Both the position numbers and the translations under genes were made by a program. A stretch of 64,000 nt of DNA, taken from an uncultured Microbacterium sp. Its GTDB lineage: Bacteria; Actinomycetota; Actinomycetes; Actinomycetales; Microbacteriaceae. The stretch spans positions 124,001 through 188,000 of the forward strand of contig NZ_FLQR01000007.1 of assembly GCF_900078385.1 (NCBI RefSeq), given 5' to 3'. Each line of letters starts with the position of its first letter. Position 1 is the first letter of the stretch. The notes under the pieces were generated by a model. The model saw nothing but the letters and a program-made list of their open reading frames with translations. It was not told the DNA's origin and ran no database searches. Positions 8,980-16,164 of this stretch are shown here, piece after piece.

Positions 8980-10335
8980 GTCGACTATCTGGTCGTCGGG
9001 GCCGGCGCGATGGGGATGGCCTTCGTCGACGCGCTGACCGCGGCCGCCGACGTGTCGGTGGCGATCGTCGACCGCCGGCACGGTGCGGGCGGTCACTGGC
9101 TCGATGCGTACGGTTTCGTGCGCCTGCACCAGGCGTCCGCGTTCTACGGAGTCGCCTCGACACCGCTCGGTCGCGGCCGGGTGCAGGCCGCAGGTCCTGA
9201 ACGAGGTCTGCACGAACGGGCCGGTGTCGCGGAGGTGTGCGACTACTACGCCCGCGTGCTGGCGCGCGTGACGGCCGGCGGCCAGGTCGCCTTCCACGGC
9301 CGCTCCGAGTACCTCGGCGACGGCCGGTTCGTGTCGCTGCTGAGCGGAACCCGCTTCCACGCCCCGCGCGCCCGCGTCGTGGACGCGCGGTACCTGTCGC
9401 CGGACATCCCCGCCCGCACTCCGCCGCCGTTCGCCGTGGCCGACGGCGCTCAGGTCGTCCCGGTGCACGAGCTCGTGCGCATCGACGGGGCACCGGGACG
9501 CTACGTCGTCGTCGGGGCGGGGAAGACCGCGACCGACACCTGCGTGTGGCTGCTGCAGAACGGCGTCGCATCGGATGCGATCACCTGGGTGCGGCCCCGT
9601 GATCCATGGTTCCTCAACCGCGCCCTCGTGCAGCCCGACCCCGCCGTCTTCCTCGGGATGGCCGCCGACACCATGATCGCGATCGAGGACGCGGCCGACA
9701 TGGACGACGCCTTCGTCCGCATGGAGGCCGCCGGGATCATGATGCGGATCGACCCCGCCGTGACGCCGACGATGGCGAAGACGCCGACGCTCGCGACGTG
9801 GGAGCTCGAGCTCGTCCGCACGATCGACGACGTCATCCGGCGCGGGCATCTGCTCGCCGCCGCCCCCGGCCGTCTCACCTTCGCAGACGGCGACGTGCGC
9901 ATCCCGCACGACGCGCTCATCGTGCACTGCGCCGCGGCGGGGCTCAAATACCCAGGGCTGCGGCCCATCTGGACCCCGGAGGCCATCACGCCGCAGCCGG
10001 TCCGCGTGGGGTTCCCGTGCTTCGGCGCGGCCCTCGCCGGCCACGTCGAAGCCACCCGCGACGACGACGCCGAGAAGAACCGGGTCTGCCGCCCGACACC
10101 GTATGCGAACACGCCGAGCGACTGGGCGGCCATGCAGGCGATCGGCGGCGACGCGTCGCGAGCGGCGTCGCGGGAGGATGATCTGCGCGCGTGGTCGAAC
10201 AGCACCTCGCTCAACCCCGCGCGCATCCCCGCCGACCGCGCCGCCGATCCTGCGGTGCTCGCGGCGACATCGCGCCTGCAGGAGCACATCGGTGCCGGTC
10301 GCGCCCGCCTCGCCGCTTTCGCCGGGATGGCGTGA
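8962..10335 (+). CDS. FAD/NAD(P)-dependent oxidoreductase (flavin monooxygenase-like)
   Basis: About 457 residues. The N-terminal Rossmann motif VVGAGAMGM binds FAD and a second one, VVVGAGKTATDT (about residue 180), probably binds NAD(P)H, the arrangement of class B flavin monooxygenases and related proteins. The FMO fingerprint between them is not obvious, so this is best called a putative monooxygenase. The start is ambiguous: three tandem GTG codons (8962, 8968, 8974) lie 8-20 nt after GCAAGGGG, and a TTG at 8914 is also in frame. Its neighbour on the opposite strand is an EamA exporter that ends 14 bp away. The substrate is unknown. Confidence 0.75.
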   Translation: MDVDVDVDYLVVGAGAMGMAFVDALTAAADVSVAIVDRRHGAGGHWLDAYGFVRLHQASAFYGVASTPLGRGRVQAAGPERGLHERAGVAEVCDYYARVLARVTAGGQVAFHGRSEYLGDGRFVSLLSGTRFHAPRARVVDARYLSPDIPARTPPPFAVADGAQVVPVHELVRIDGAPGRYVVVGAGKTATDTCVWLLQNGVASDAITWVRPRDPWFLNRALVQPDPAVFLGMAADTMIAIEDAADMDDAFVRMEAAGIMMRIDPAVTPTMAKTPTLATWELELVRTIDDVIRRGHLLAAAPGRLTFADGDVRIPHDALIVHCAAAGLKYPGLRPIWTPEAITPQPVRVGFPCFGAALAGHVEATRDDDAEKNRVCRPTPYANTPSDWAAMQAIGGDASRAASREDDLRAWSNSTSLNPARIPADRAADPAVLAATSRLQEHIGAGRARLAAFAGMA

Positions 10336-10348
10336 CCGCGGACGCCGA

Positions 10349-11224
10349 TCAGCCGACGGGCTCGACGGCCTGCCGCGCGTGCCGGCCGGCGGCGCGGACC
10401 GCGCCGATCGAGGCGGCGATCACGAGCGCGATGCCCGCGAGCTCGAGCGGCGTGAGCCGCTGGCCGAGGAGCACGAACCCGGCGAGACAGGCCGTCGCCG
10501 GCGCGAGGCTCATGAGGATCGCGAACGCGGATGCCGGGAGGCGCCGCAGCGCGATCAGCTCGAACGCGTACGGGATCGTCGAGGAGAGCACCGCGACGGC
10601 GGCGCCGAGCGCGAGCAGCTCCGGACGCAGCAGCGCGGCGCCGGCGTCGACGAGGCCGAACGGCAGCGCGATGACAGCACCCGCCGTCATCGCGAGGGCG
10701 AGGCCGTCGAGCTTGGGGAACGCGGCGCCGACACGGGCCGACGCGAGGATGTACAGGGCCCAGCTGGCCGCCGCGCCGAGCGCGAAGACCACGCCCCACG
10801 GGTCGAGCCGGTCCCACCCTCCGCCGCCCAGTGCCACGACGCCCACGAACGCGAGTGCGGCCCAGAGCCATGCCGACGCGCGCCGGCTCGCGATGATCGA
10901 GAGGACGAGCGGGCCGAGCACCTCGATCGTGACGGTGACGCCCAGGGTCAGGCGTTCGAGCGCGAGGTAGAACAGGCCGTTCATGACGGCCAGCACGACA
11001 CCGAACCAGAGCACGCCGAACCAGTCGCCGCGGGCGTGTCCGCGCAGTCGCGGGCGGGCGATGGCGAGCAGCACGAGCGCCGAGAACACGAGGCGCAGCA
11101 TGACCATGCCGAGGGGACCGACCTGCGGGAAGAGCAGGTACGCGAGGGACGCGCCGACCTCCTGACAGGCGAGACCCGCGACCACGAGCGCGACGGCCGG
11201 AGCCGTGCCCGCGCGGGCGGTCAC
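10349..11224 (-). CDS. EamA-family (DMT) transporter
   Basis: 291 residues with about ten hydrophobic helices arranged as two EamA repeats, ending in a basic cytoplasmic tail (GRHARQAVEPVG). Drug/metabolite transporters of this RhtA-like type export amino acids or small metabolites. The GTG start at 11224 overlaps the stop of the upstream serine-hydrolase-like lipoprotein by 4 nt (GTGA), so the two genes are translationally coupled. This suggests a functional link, but no substrate can be inferred. A longer in-frame reading upstream is Arg-rich and lies inside the other gene, so it was not used. Confidence 0.85.
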   Translation of the reverse strand: MTARAGTAPAVALVVAGLACQEVGASLAYLLFPQVGPLGMVMLRLVFSALVLLAIARPRLRGHARGDWFGVLWFGVVLAVMNGLFYLALERLTLGVTVTIEVLGPLVLSIIASRRASAWLWAALAFVGVVALGGGGWDRLDPWGVVFALGAAASWALYILASARVGAAFPKLDGLALAMTAGAVIALPFGLVDAGAALLRPELLALGAAVAVLSSTIPYAFELIALRRLPASAFAILMSLAPATACLAGFVLLGQRLTPLELAGIALVIAASIGAVRAAGRHARQAVEPVG

Positions 11225-12480
11225 GACGCGGGGCAGACGGCGGCCTTGTCGATCTCGGCGACGACGCTCTCCGCCGTCCACGGCAGGCCCGCCTCGGGAG
11301 CCGTCTCACCGGTGGCGGCGGGCACCTTGGAGGCGATGGCCGCGAGCTGCCAGGCCGTCGCGCGTGCGACGGCCGCCGTTGCGCGCGAGTTGTTGAGGAC
11401 GACGACGACGGCCATACCCGTCTGCCGGTCGGCGAAGGCAGCCGTGAGATAGCCCGGGAACGACCCGTACTGGCCGACGAGCGAGCCTGCCTGGTAGGTG
11501 CCGCCCGCCACGGTGAACCAGGAGGGCGTGTCGGACGTGACCGCGCGAGGCTCGTCGAACCGCGTGTCGACGTCGTACGAGCGCGCACCGGTGGCCAGCG
11601 ACTGGACGTAGCGACCCAGGTCGGTGACGTCGGTGACGACACCGGCCGCGGTGAAGCCGGCCGACGAGGACAGGCTCGTGAGATCCGTCGGGGCCGCGCA
11701 ATCGACCTTCCCGTCCACGTTCCCGGAACGGTGCCCGGCCAGCCGGGCCGGGTCGACGGCCGATCCGCCGGGAAGGGAGCTGGCATCCATCCCGGCCGGA
11801 TGGAAGACGTACTCCTGGAGCAGCTGGGCGGACGACTTCCCGGACGCGCGCTCGAGGGCGAGGCCGAGGAGGAGGTACCCGGTGTCGGAGTCGCGGAAGG
11901 CCGTTCCCGGATCGAAGGCGAGGCCGGCCGACATCCCGTAGGCGAGCAGCTCCCGTGGGCTCCAGACCCGCTCGGGGTTGGCGATCCATCGCCTCATGAC
12001 ACGGCCGTCGTAGCTGCTGAGACCGCTCGTGCTGTCGCAGAGCTGCTCGAGCGTGACCTCGCCGAGATCGGGCAGGCCGGAGACCCAGTCCGTGACCGGG
12101 TCGGTGAGCGCGACGGTGCCGTCGGCGGCGAGCGCGTACAGCACGTCGCAGGTCATCGCCCGCGTGACGGGCCCGGCCTTGAACGTCATCTCGGGCGTGA
12201 CCTTCGCGCCGTCGACCGTGGTCGTGCCGAGGCCGCTCACCCAGCTCCCCGCCCAGGGCACCCAGACGCCCACGATCGCCCCCGGCGAGCCCGTCGCCGC
12301 CATGGCATACTCGACGGCCGCCTGCAGCTCGGTCTGGGTGGCGTCGGGGAGAGCGGCATCCACCTGCTGCGGGAGTGTCACCGCGGGTTCGGCGTCCGGA
12401 GCGCAGGCGACGAGTGACAGTGCGAGCGCGGCGGCACCGACGAGTGCCGTGAGACGCCCAGAGCGGTGCGTGCGCAGCAT
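11221..12480 (-). CDS. Serine hydrolase-like (beta-lactamase fold) lipoprotein, catalytic residues degenerate
   Basis: 419 residues. The lipobox LVAC (residues 23-26) predicts a lipid-anchored exported protein. The body aligns by eye with the beta-lactamase/D-Ala-D-Ala carboxypeptidase family: the DPVTDWV, STSGL, GYLLLGLALERASG and FPGYLTAAF landmarks are all present. However the SxxK nucleophile motif reads PVTR (104-107), the YxN motif region reads RDSD (196-199), and the HxG-type motif reads GQYGSFPG (336-343). It is therefore probably a pseudoenzyme that binds rather than cleaves peptidoglycan or a related ligand. The ATG at 12480 was chosen as the shortest start giving a proper lipoprotein signal. 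It is coupled to the EamA gene. Confidence 0.82.
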   Translation of the reverse strand: MLRTHRSGRLTALVGAAALALSLVACAPDAEPAVTLPQQVDAALPDATQTELQAAVEYAMAATGSPGAIVGVWVPWAGSWVSGLGTTTVDGAKVTPEMTFKAGPVTRAMTCDVLYALAADGTVALTDPVTDWVSGLPDLGEVTLEQLCDSTSGLSSYDGRVMRRWIANPERVWSPRELLAYGMSAGLAFDPGTAFRDSDTGYLLLGLALERASGKSSAQLLQEYVFHPAGMDASSLPGGSAVDPARLAGHRSGNVDGKVDCAAPTDLTSLSSSAGFTAAGVVTDVTDLGRYVQSLATGARSYDVDTRFDEPRAVTSDTPSWFTVAGGTYQAGSLVGQYGSFPGYLTAAFADRQTGMAVVVVLNNSRATAAVARATAWQLAAIASKVPAATGETAPEAGLPWTAESVVAEIDKAAVCPAS

Positions 12481-12557
12481 TCGTCCACCCCCGGAGTTCA
12501 CCCTTCGATTAGATCACACCGGACGCGGCGGTCCCGTCGGCGCGCACTGTCGGTGCA

Positions 12558-12563
12558 TAGGGT
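12558..12563 (+). promoter_or_regulatory. -10 element, leaderless gene at 12570
   Basis: TAGGGT, then CGGTGC, then ATG. No ribosome site is present. Confidence 0.5.
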
Positions 12564-12569
12564 CGGTGC

Positions 12570-12881
12570 ATGCCCGACACCTTCGACGACGACGCCCTCG
12601 CCGGCGTCCTCGGACACATGAACCGCGACCACTCCGCGGACAATCTGCTGATCGCGCGCGCATTCTCACCCCTGGCCGACCCCATCTCCGCCACGATGGT
12701 GGCGTTCGATTCGGAGGCCGGCCAGTGGCACGTCACCTCGGCGGAGGGCGCGGAGGAGGTCGTGCGCGTGCCGTGGCCGTCCGGCCCGATCTCCGAACGC
12801 CGCGACGTGCGCCGCGAGATCGTCGCGCTCTACGACGAGGCGTGCCGACGCCTCGGGGTCACGCCGCGCCCGCACGACTGA
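12570..12881 (+). CDS. DUF2470 domain protein
   Basis: 103 residues, consisting almost entirely of a DUF2470 domain (HMNRDHSADNLLIAR, then RREIVALYDEACRRLG). This domain is the C-terminal part of HugZ-type heme oxygenases and pyridoxamine oxidase-like proteins, where it contributes to heme binding. Here it stands alone, 41 bp upstream of a canonical heme oxygenase on the same strand, so a role in heme handling or delivery is a reasonable inference. It appears to have its own leaderless promoter, separate from the iron-box promoter of the next gene. Function of free-standing forms is not established as far as I know. Confidence 0.8.
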   Translation: MPDTFDDDALAGVLGHMNRDHSADNLLIARAFSPLADPISATMVAFDSEAGQWHVTSAEGAEEVVRVPWPSGPISERRDVRREIVALYDEACRRLGVTPRPHD

Positions 12882-12885
12882 AGCT

Positions 12886-12916
12886 TCAGGTTAGCTGAGC
12901 CTAACTCCGGTACGCT
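12886..12916 (+). promoter_or_regulatory. DtxR/IdeR-type iron box and -10 element of the heme oxygenase gene
   Basis: TCAGGTTAGCTGAGCCTAA (12886-12904) matches the DtxR/IdeR consensus TTAGGTTAGSCTAACCTAA at 15 of 19 positions. A second register, 12891-12909, matches at 13. The -10 TACGCT (12911-12916) follows at once and is 6 nt from the ATG. The box covers the -35 region, as expected for repression by an iron-loaded regulator. Confidence 0.8.
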
Positions 12917-12922
12917 GTCGGC

Positions 12923-13576
12923 ATGACCGAGCCCGCCGTGTTCTCCGCCGTCGTCCGCGATCGCTCCCACGCGGCACATTCGGGCAGCGAAGGCGCGGGC
13001 TTCATGACGGATCTCATGGCCGGCCGCGGCAGCCTCGACGACTACGCCGCCCTCGTCGTGCAGCACTGGTTCATCTACGACGCCCTGGAGGACGCGGCCG
13101 GGCGCCTTCGGGCGAATGCGGCCGTCGCGCCGTTCCTCAGCGCGGCGCTGGACCGCGTGCCCTCGATCGAGGCGGACCTCGACCACCTCCTCGGACCCGC
13201 GTGGCGCGGCAGCGTCGTCCCGCTCCCGACGACCGTCCGCTACGTCGAGCGGATCCGCGAGGTCGCCGCGACCTGGCCGGGCGGGCTGGTCGCCCACCAC
13301 TACACCCGCTACCTCGGCGACCTCTCCGGCGGCCAGTTCATCAGGCGGATCCTCGCGCGGCAGTTCGGCTTCGCCGAGGACGGCGTGCGCTTCTACCGCT
13401 TCGAGGAGATCGCCGACACCCGCGCGTTCAAGGAGGGCTACCGCGAGCTGCTGGACCGCGCCCCGTGGGACCCCGAGGAGCAGGAGCGCATCGTCGAGGA
13501 GGTGCTGCGGGCGTACCGCTTCAACACCGAGCTGTTCGACGACCTGCTCGCGGACCGGGCGGCACGCGTCACCTGA
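12923..13576 (+). CDS. hmuO: Heme oxygenase (biliverdin-producing)
   Basis: 217 residues. Cytoplasmic enzyme that opens heme to biliverdin, CO and iron, allowing heme to be used as an iron source. The proximal heme ligand is probably His19 in SHAAHSGSEG, followed by the GFMTDLMAG segment, and the distal helix carries YLGDLSGGQF (about 132-141), the flexible glycine motif of HmuO/HO-1. Length is normal for the bacterial family. An iron box overlaps the promoter, so expression should rise under iron starvation. A DUF2470 gene precedes it. No heme importer or biliverdin reductase is in view. The ATG immediately follows the -10 element, making the transcript leaderless. Confidence 0.95.
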   Translation: MTEPAVFSAVVRDRSHAAHSGSEGAGFMTDLMAGRGSLDDYAALVVQHWFIYDALEDAAGRLRANAAVAPFLSAALDRVPSIEADLDHLLGPAWRGSVVPLPTTVRYVERIREVAATWPGGLVAHHYTRYLGDLSGGQFIRRILARQFGFAEDGVRFYRFEEIADTRAFKEGYRELLDRAPWDPEEQERIVEEVLRAYRFNTELFDDLLADRAARVT

Positions 13577-13588
13577 TGCCCGCGGCGC

Positions 13589-14974
13589 TCACTCCGCCGC
13601 CGCGCGGACGGCGGCCATGAACCGCCGCACGTCGCGGTCGACCAGGATGTCGCTCGGGCGGAGCGGACGCGACAGGTACAGGCCCTCGAGCGAGGTGAGC
13701 CGGGAGAGCGCGACGTAGGTCTGGCCGGGGGCGAACGCGCCCGACCCGAGGTCGACGATGGCGCGGTCGTACGTCTTGCCCTGCGACTTGTGGATCGTCA
13801 CGGCCCACGCCAGCCGGAGCGGGAACTGGGTGAACTCGGCGACGATGTCGCGGGTGAGCTTGCGGGAGCCGGGGTCGTAGGCGTACCGGAACCTCTCCCA
13901 CACGGTCGGCTCGACGTCGTGCTCCTCACCGTCCAGTTCGACCCGTACCGAGCCGCCGGCGATGCGCGTGACGGTGCCGATCGAGCCGTTCACCCAGCGG
14001 GGCCCGTCGCCGCTGTATCCGGCGATGTCGTTGCGCAGGAACATCACCTGGGCGCCGACCTTGAGCTGCAGCTCCGGCTCGGCGGGATACGTGTCGCCAC
14101 GGCCGAAGTCGCCGCTGATCTCGGCGCGCGCCGTCTGCACCGGTCCGGTCAACGCGTCCAGGTGCCGCTGGTTGATGCGGTTCACGATGTCGTTGCGGGT
14201 CGCGAGCGTGATGATCGGCGGCTCGCCGTCGACGGGCTCGGGCGGAGTGCGCGCCCCCATCGTGTTGAGCGCATCGGCGATCTCCGCTGTCACGACCCCG
14301 TGCCGGACGGCGTTGAGCATCGCCTTGAACGCCGGGTCGGACTGCCGGTGGATGTCGCGCAGCTCCCGGATGTGCAGGGGGGCGCCGACGCGTCCGAGGT
14401 CGAGGAGCCCGTCGGAGCGGATCGCGCCGCCGTCGGCGCGGGGTCCCGCCCACACCTGCGCGTCGAAGAACCAGAACGACCGATAGTGATCCTGGATGTA
14501 GCGCAGCTCGTCGCCGCGCGGCGGCACCGGCGACAGCTGGTACGGGTCGCCGAACATGATGACCTGGACGCCGCCGAAGGGCTCGGCCCGGCGCCGGCGG
14601 GCCTGCCGCAGGGATCGGTCGATGGCATCCATGAGGTCGGCGTTGACCATCGAGATCTCGTCGATGACGAGCGTGTCGATCGCGTTCATGATCTTGCGCG
14701 CAGGCTCGGACTGCTCGATCTCGCTGTCGGCGATGAGGCCGATCGGGAGCCGGAAGAGCGAGTGGATCGTCTGACCCTCGACGTTGAGCGCCGCGACACC
14801 GGTCGGTGCGCACACGGCGATCTGCTTGTGGGTGTTCCAAGCGAGGTGCTGCAGCAGCGTCGACTTGCCGGTGCCGGCGCGACCCGTCACGAAGACGTGC
14901 TCGCGGGTGTCCTCGATGAGACGGAACAGCGCGTCCTGCTCGGGTGACAGGGTCGGCGTGCTCACCGGAACCAT
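13589..14974 (-). CDS. PIF1-like DNA helicase / AAA ATPase
   Basis: 461 residues. Superfamily 1B helicase of the PIF1 type: Walker A VTGRAGTGKSTLLQHL (about 23-38), Walker B VIDEISMVNADLMDAI, motif III GDPYQLSPVPP, and the C-terminal signature QGKTYDRAIVDL with YVALSRLTSLEGLYLS. Such bacterial enzymes unwind 5' to 3' and are thought to act at replication or repair intermediates and G-quadruplexes. Start chosen as MVPVSTPTLSPEQ; upstream codons in frame are Arg-rich and run into the divergent gene. Only 35 bp separate it from that gene, so both promoters must overlap. Confidence 0.9.
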   Translation of the reverse strand: MVPVSTPTLSPEQDALFRLIEDTREHVFVTGRAGTGKSTLLQHLAWNTHKQIAVCAPTGVAALNVEGQTIHSLFRLPIGLIADSEIEQSEPARKIMNAIDTLVIDEISMVNADLMDAIDRSLRQARRRRAEPFGGVQVIMFGDPYQLSPVPPRGDELRYIQDHYRSFWFFDAQVWAGPRADGGAIRSDGLLDLGRVGAPLHIRELRDIHRQSDPAFKAMLNAVRHGVVTAEIADALNTMGARTPPEPVDGEPPIITLATRNDIVNRINQRHLDALTGPVQTARAEISGDFGRGDTYPAEPELQLKVGAQVMFLRNDIAGYSGDGPRWVNGSIGTVTRIAGGSVRVELDGEEHDVEPTVWERFRYAYDPGSRKLTRDIVAEFTQFPLRLAWAVTIHKSQGKTYDRAIVDLGSGAFAPGQTYVALSRLTSLEGLYLSRPLRPSDILVDRDVRRFMAAVRAAAE

Positions 14975-14997
14975 GCTAGCTATCAGCCAGGCCTTCC

Positions 14998-15003
14998 TAG
15001 ACT
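14998..15003 (+). promoter_or_regulatory. -10 element, leaderless gene at 15010
   Basis: TAGACT, then GGGTCC, then the GTG start. It lies in the 35-bp gap shared with the divergent helicase gene. Confidence 0.6.
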
Positions 15004-15009
15004 GGGTCC

Positions 15010-16158
15010 GTGGACGGTGCGCGGGATGTGACGACGACGGATGCCGTCGCGCCCGCGGCGGACGACGTCGTCGAACGCGCACCCGAGGCTGCCGCCCCGC
15101 CGGCCCGCACGGCATCCGTCCACCGCCGGCGTCGACGCCGGCTCGCGGCCGACCTGACCGCCCTCGGGGTCGTGGGCGTGCTCCTGGTCGCCGCGCTGAC
15201 CGGGACCGGCGCCTACCTCTACCAGCAGCTCTACAGCCCCACCGCCTTCGTCCTCGGCTACCTCGACCTGCTCAGCCAGGGCCGCGCGGCCGACGCCCTC
15301 GCCGTCCCCGGGGTCCCGATCGATTCCGCCGACCTGACCGCCGCGCGCCTTCCGGAGACCGCGTCCGAGGCGCTCCTGCGCCGCGACGCCCTCGCGCCGC
15401 TGAACGACATCACGGCCGAGAAGGTCGAGGTGGAGGACGGCGTCACGGCCGTCACCGTGTCCTACTCGTCCGGTCCGTTCGAGGGCACCTCGACGTTCCA
15501 GGTCGAACAGAACGGCTGGATCGGCGTCGCGCCGTCGTGGCGCTTCGCGCAGAGCCCCCTCGCCGTCATCGACCTGACGGTGCGCGGCGCGATGCAGTTC
15601 CGCGTCAACGGCTTCGAGGTCGACAAGCGGCAGGTGTCCCCCGAGGGGGTGGATGCCGACCCGCTCGCCTCCGTCCCGCTCCTGGTCTTCTCCCCGGGGC
15701 TCTACGCGCTCTCGGTCGACACCCCGATCTCGGAGAGCAAAGGCGTCGCCGTCTTCTCCGACACGCCCCAGGCCCAGGTGCCGGTCGATCTGCAGACCGA
15801 GCCGACGCCCGAGTTCGTGGACGTCGTGCAGGAGAAGGTCGAAGGGTTCCTCACCGCGTGCGCGGACCAGCGGGTGCTGCAGCCGACCGGATGCCCGTTC
15901 GGGATCGACGTGAAGAACCGCATCGTCGACCTCCCCGCCTGGGCGATCGCGCAGCAGCCGACGGTCGCCCTCGCCCCGGACGGTGCGAACTGGCTCATCC
16001 GGCGGACGCAGGCCGTCGCACAGGTGGATGTCGTCATCCAGCGCATCGAGGACGGCTCGACCTGGCCGCTCTCGGAGGAAGTGCCCTTCTTCATCGACGG
16101 CACGGTGACGATCCTGCCCGACGGCACCGCCTCGATCGAGGTCTCGTCGGCCGACTGA
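15010..16158 (+). CDS. Membrane-anchored protein of unknown function
   Basis: 382 residues. An Ala/Pro-rich cytoplasmic N-terminus ends in an Arg cluster (HRRRRRRLAADL, about 39-50), followed by one transmembrane helix (about 53-72) and a large extracytoplasmic part. The latter contains beta-rich segments and two cysteines (AAs near 284 and 293, in FLTACADQRV and PTGCPFG) that could form a disulfide. The layout resembles actinobacterial proteins with TcaA-like or DUF-type extracellular domains, but the family is not recognised with confidence. Convergent with the CopD-CtaG gene, 6 bp away. Probably cell-envelope associated. Confidence 0.8.
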   Translation: MDGARDVTTTDAVAPAADDVVERAPEAAAPPARTASVHRRRRRRLAADLTALGVVGVLLVAALTGTGAYLYQQLYSPTAFVLGYLDLLSQGRAADALAVPGVPIDSADLTAARLPETASEALLRRDALAPLNDITAEKVEVEDGVTAVTVSYSSGPFEGTSTFQVEQNGWIGVAPSWRFAQSPLAVIDLTVRGAMQFRVNGFEVDKRQVSPEGVDADPLASVPLLVFSPGLYALSVDTPISESKGVAVFSDTPQAQVPVDLQTEPTPEFVDVVQEKVEGFLTACADQRVLQPTGCPFGIDVKNRIVDLPAWAIAQQPTVALAPDGANWLIRRTQAVAQVDVVIQRIEDGSTWPLSEEVPFFIDGTVTILPDGTASIEVSSAD

Positions 16159-16164
16159 TCCCGC

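Noticed and set aside
6760..10287. A very long minus-strand open frame (over 1,100 codons) opposite fadD and the flavoprotein gene
   Set aside because: It is Arg/Gly/His-rich, has no family motif and mirrors the third-position GC of the plus-strand genes; it is a shadow frame.
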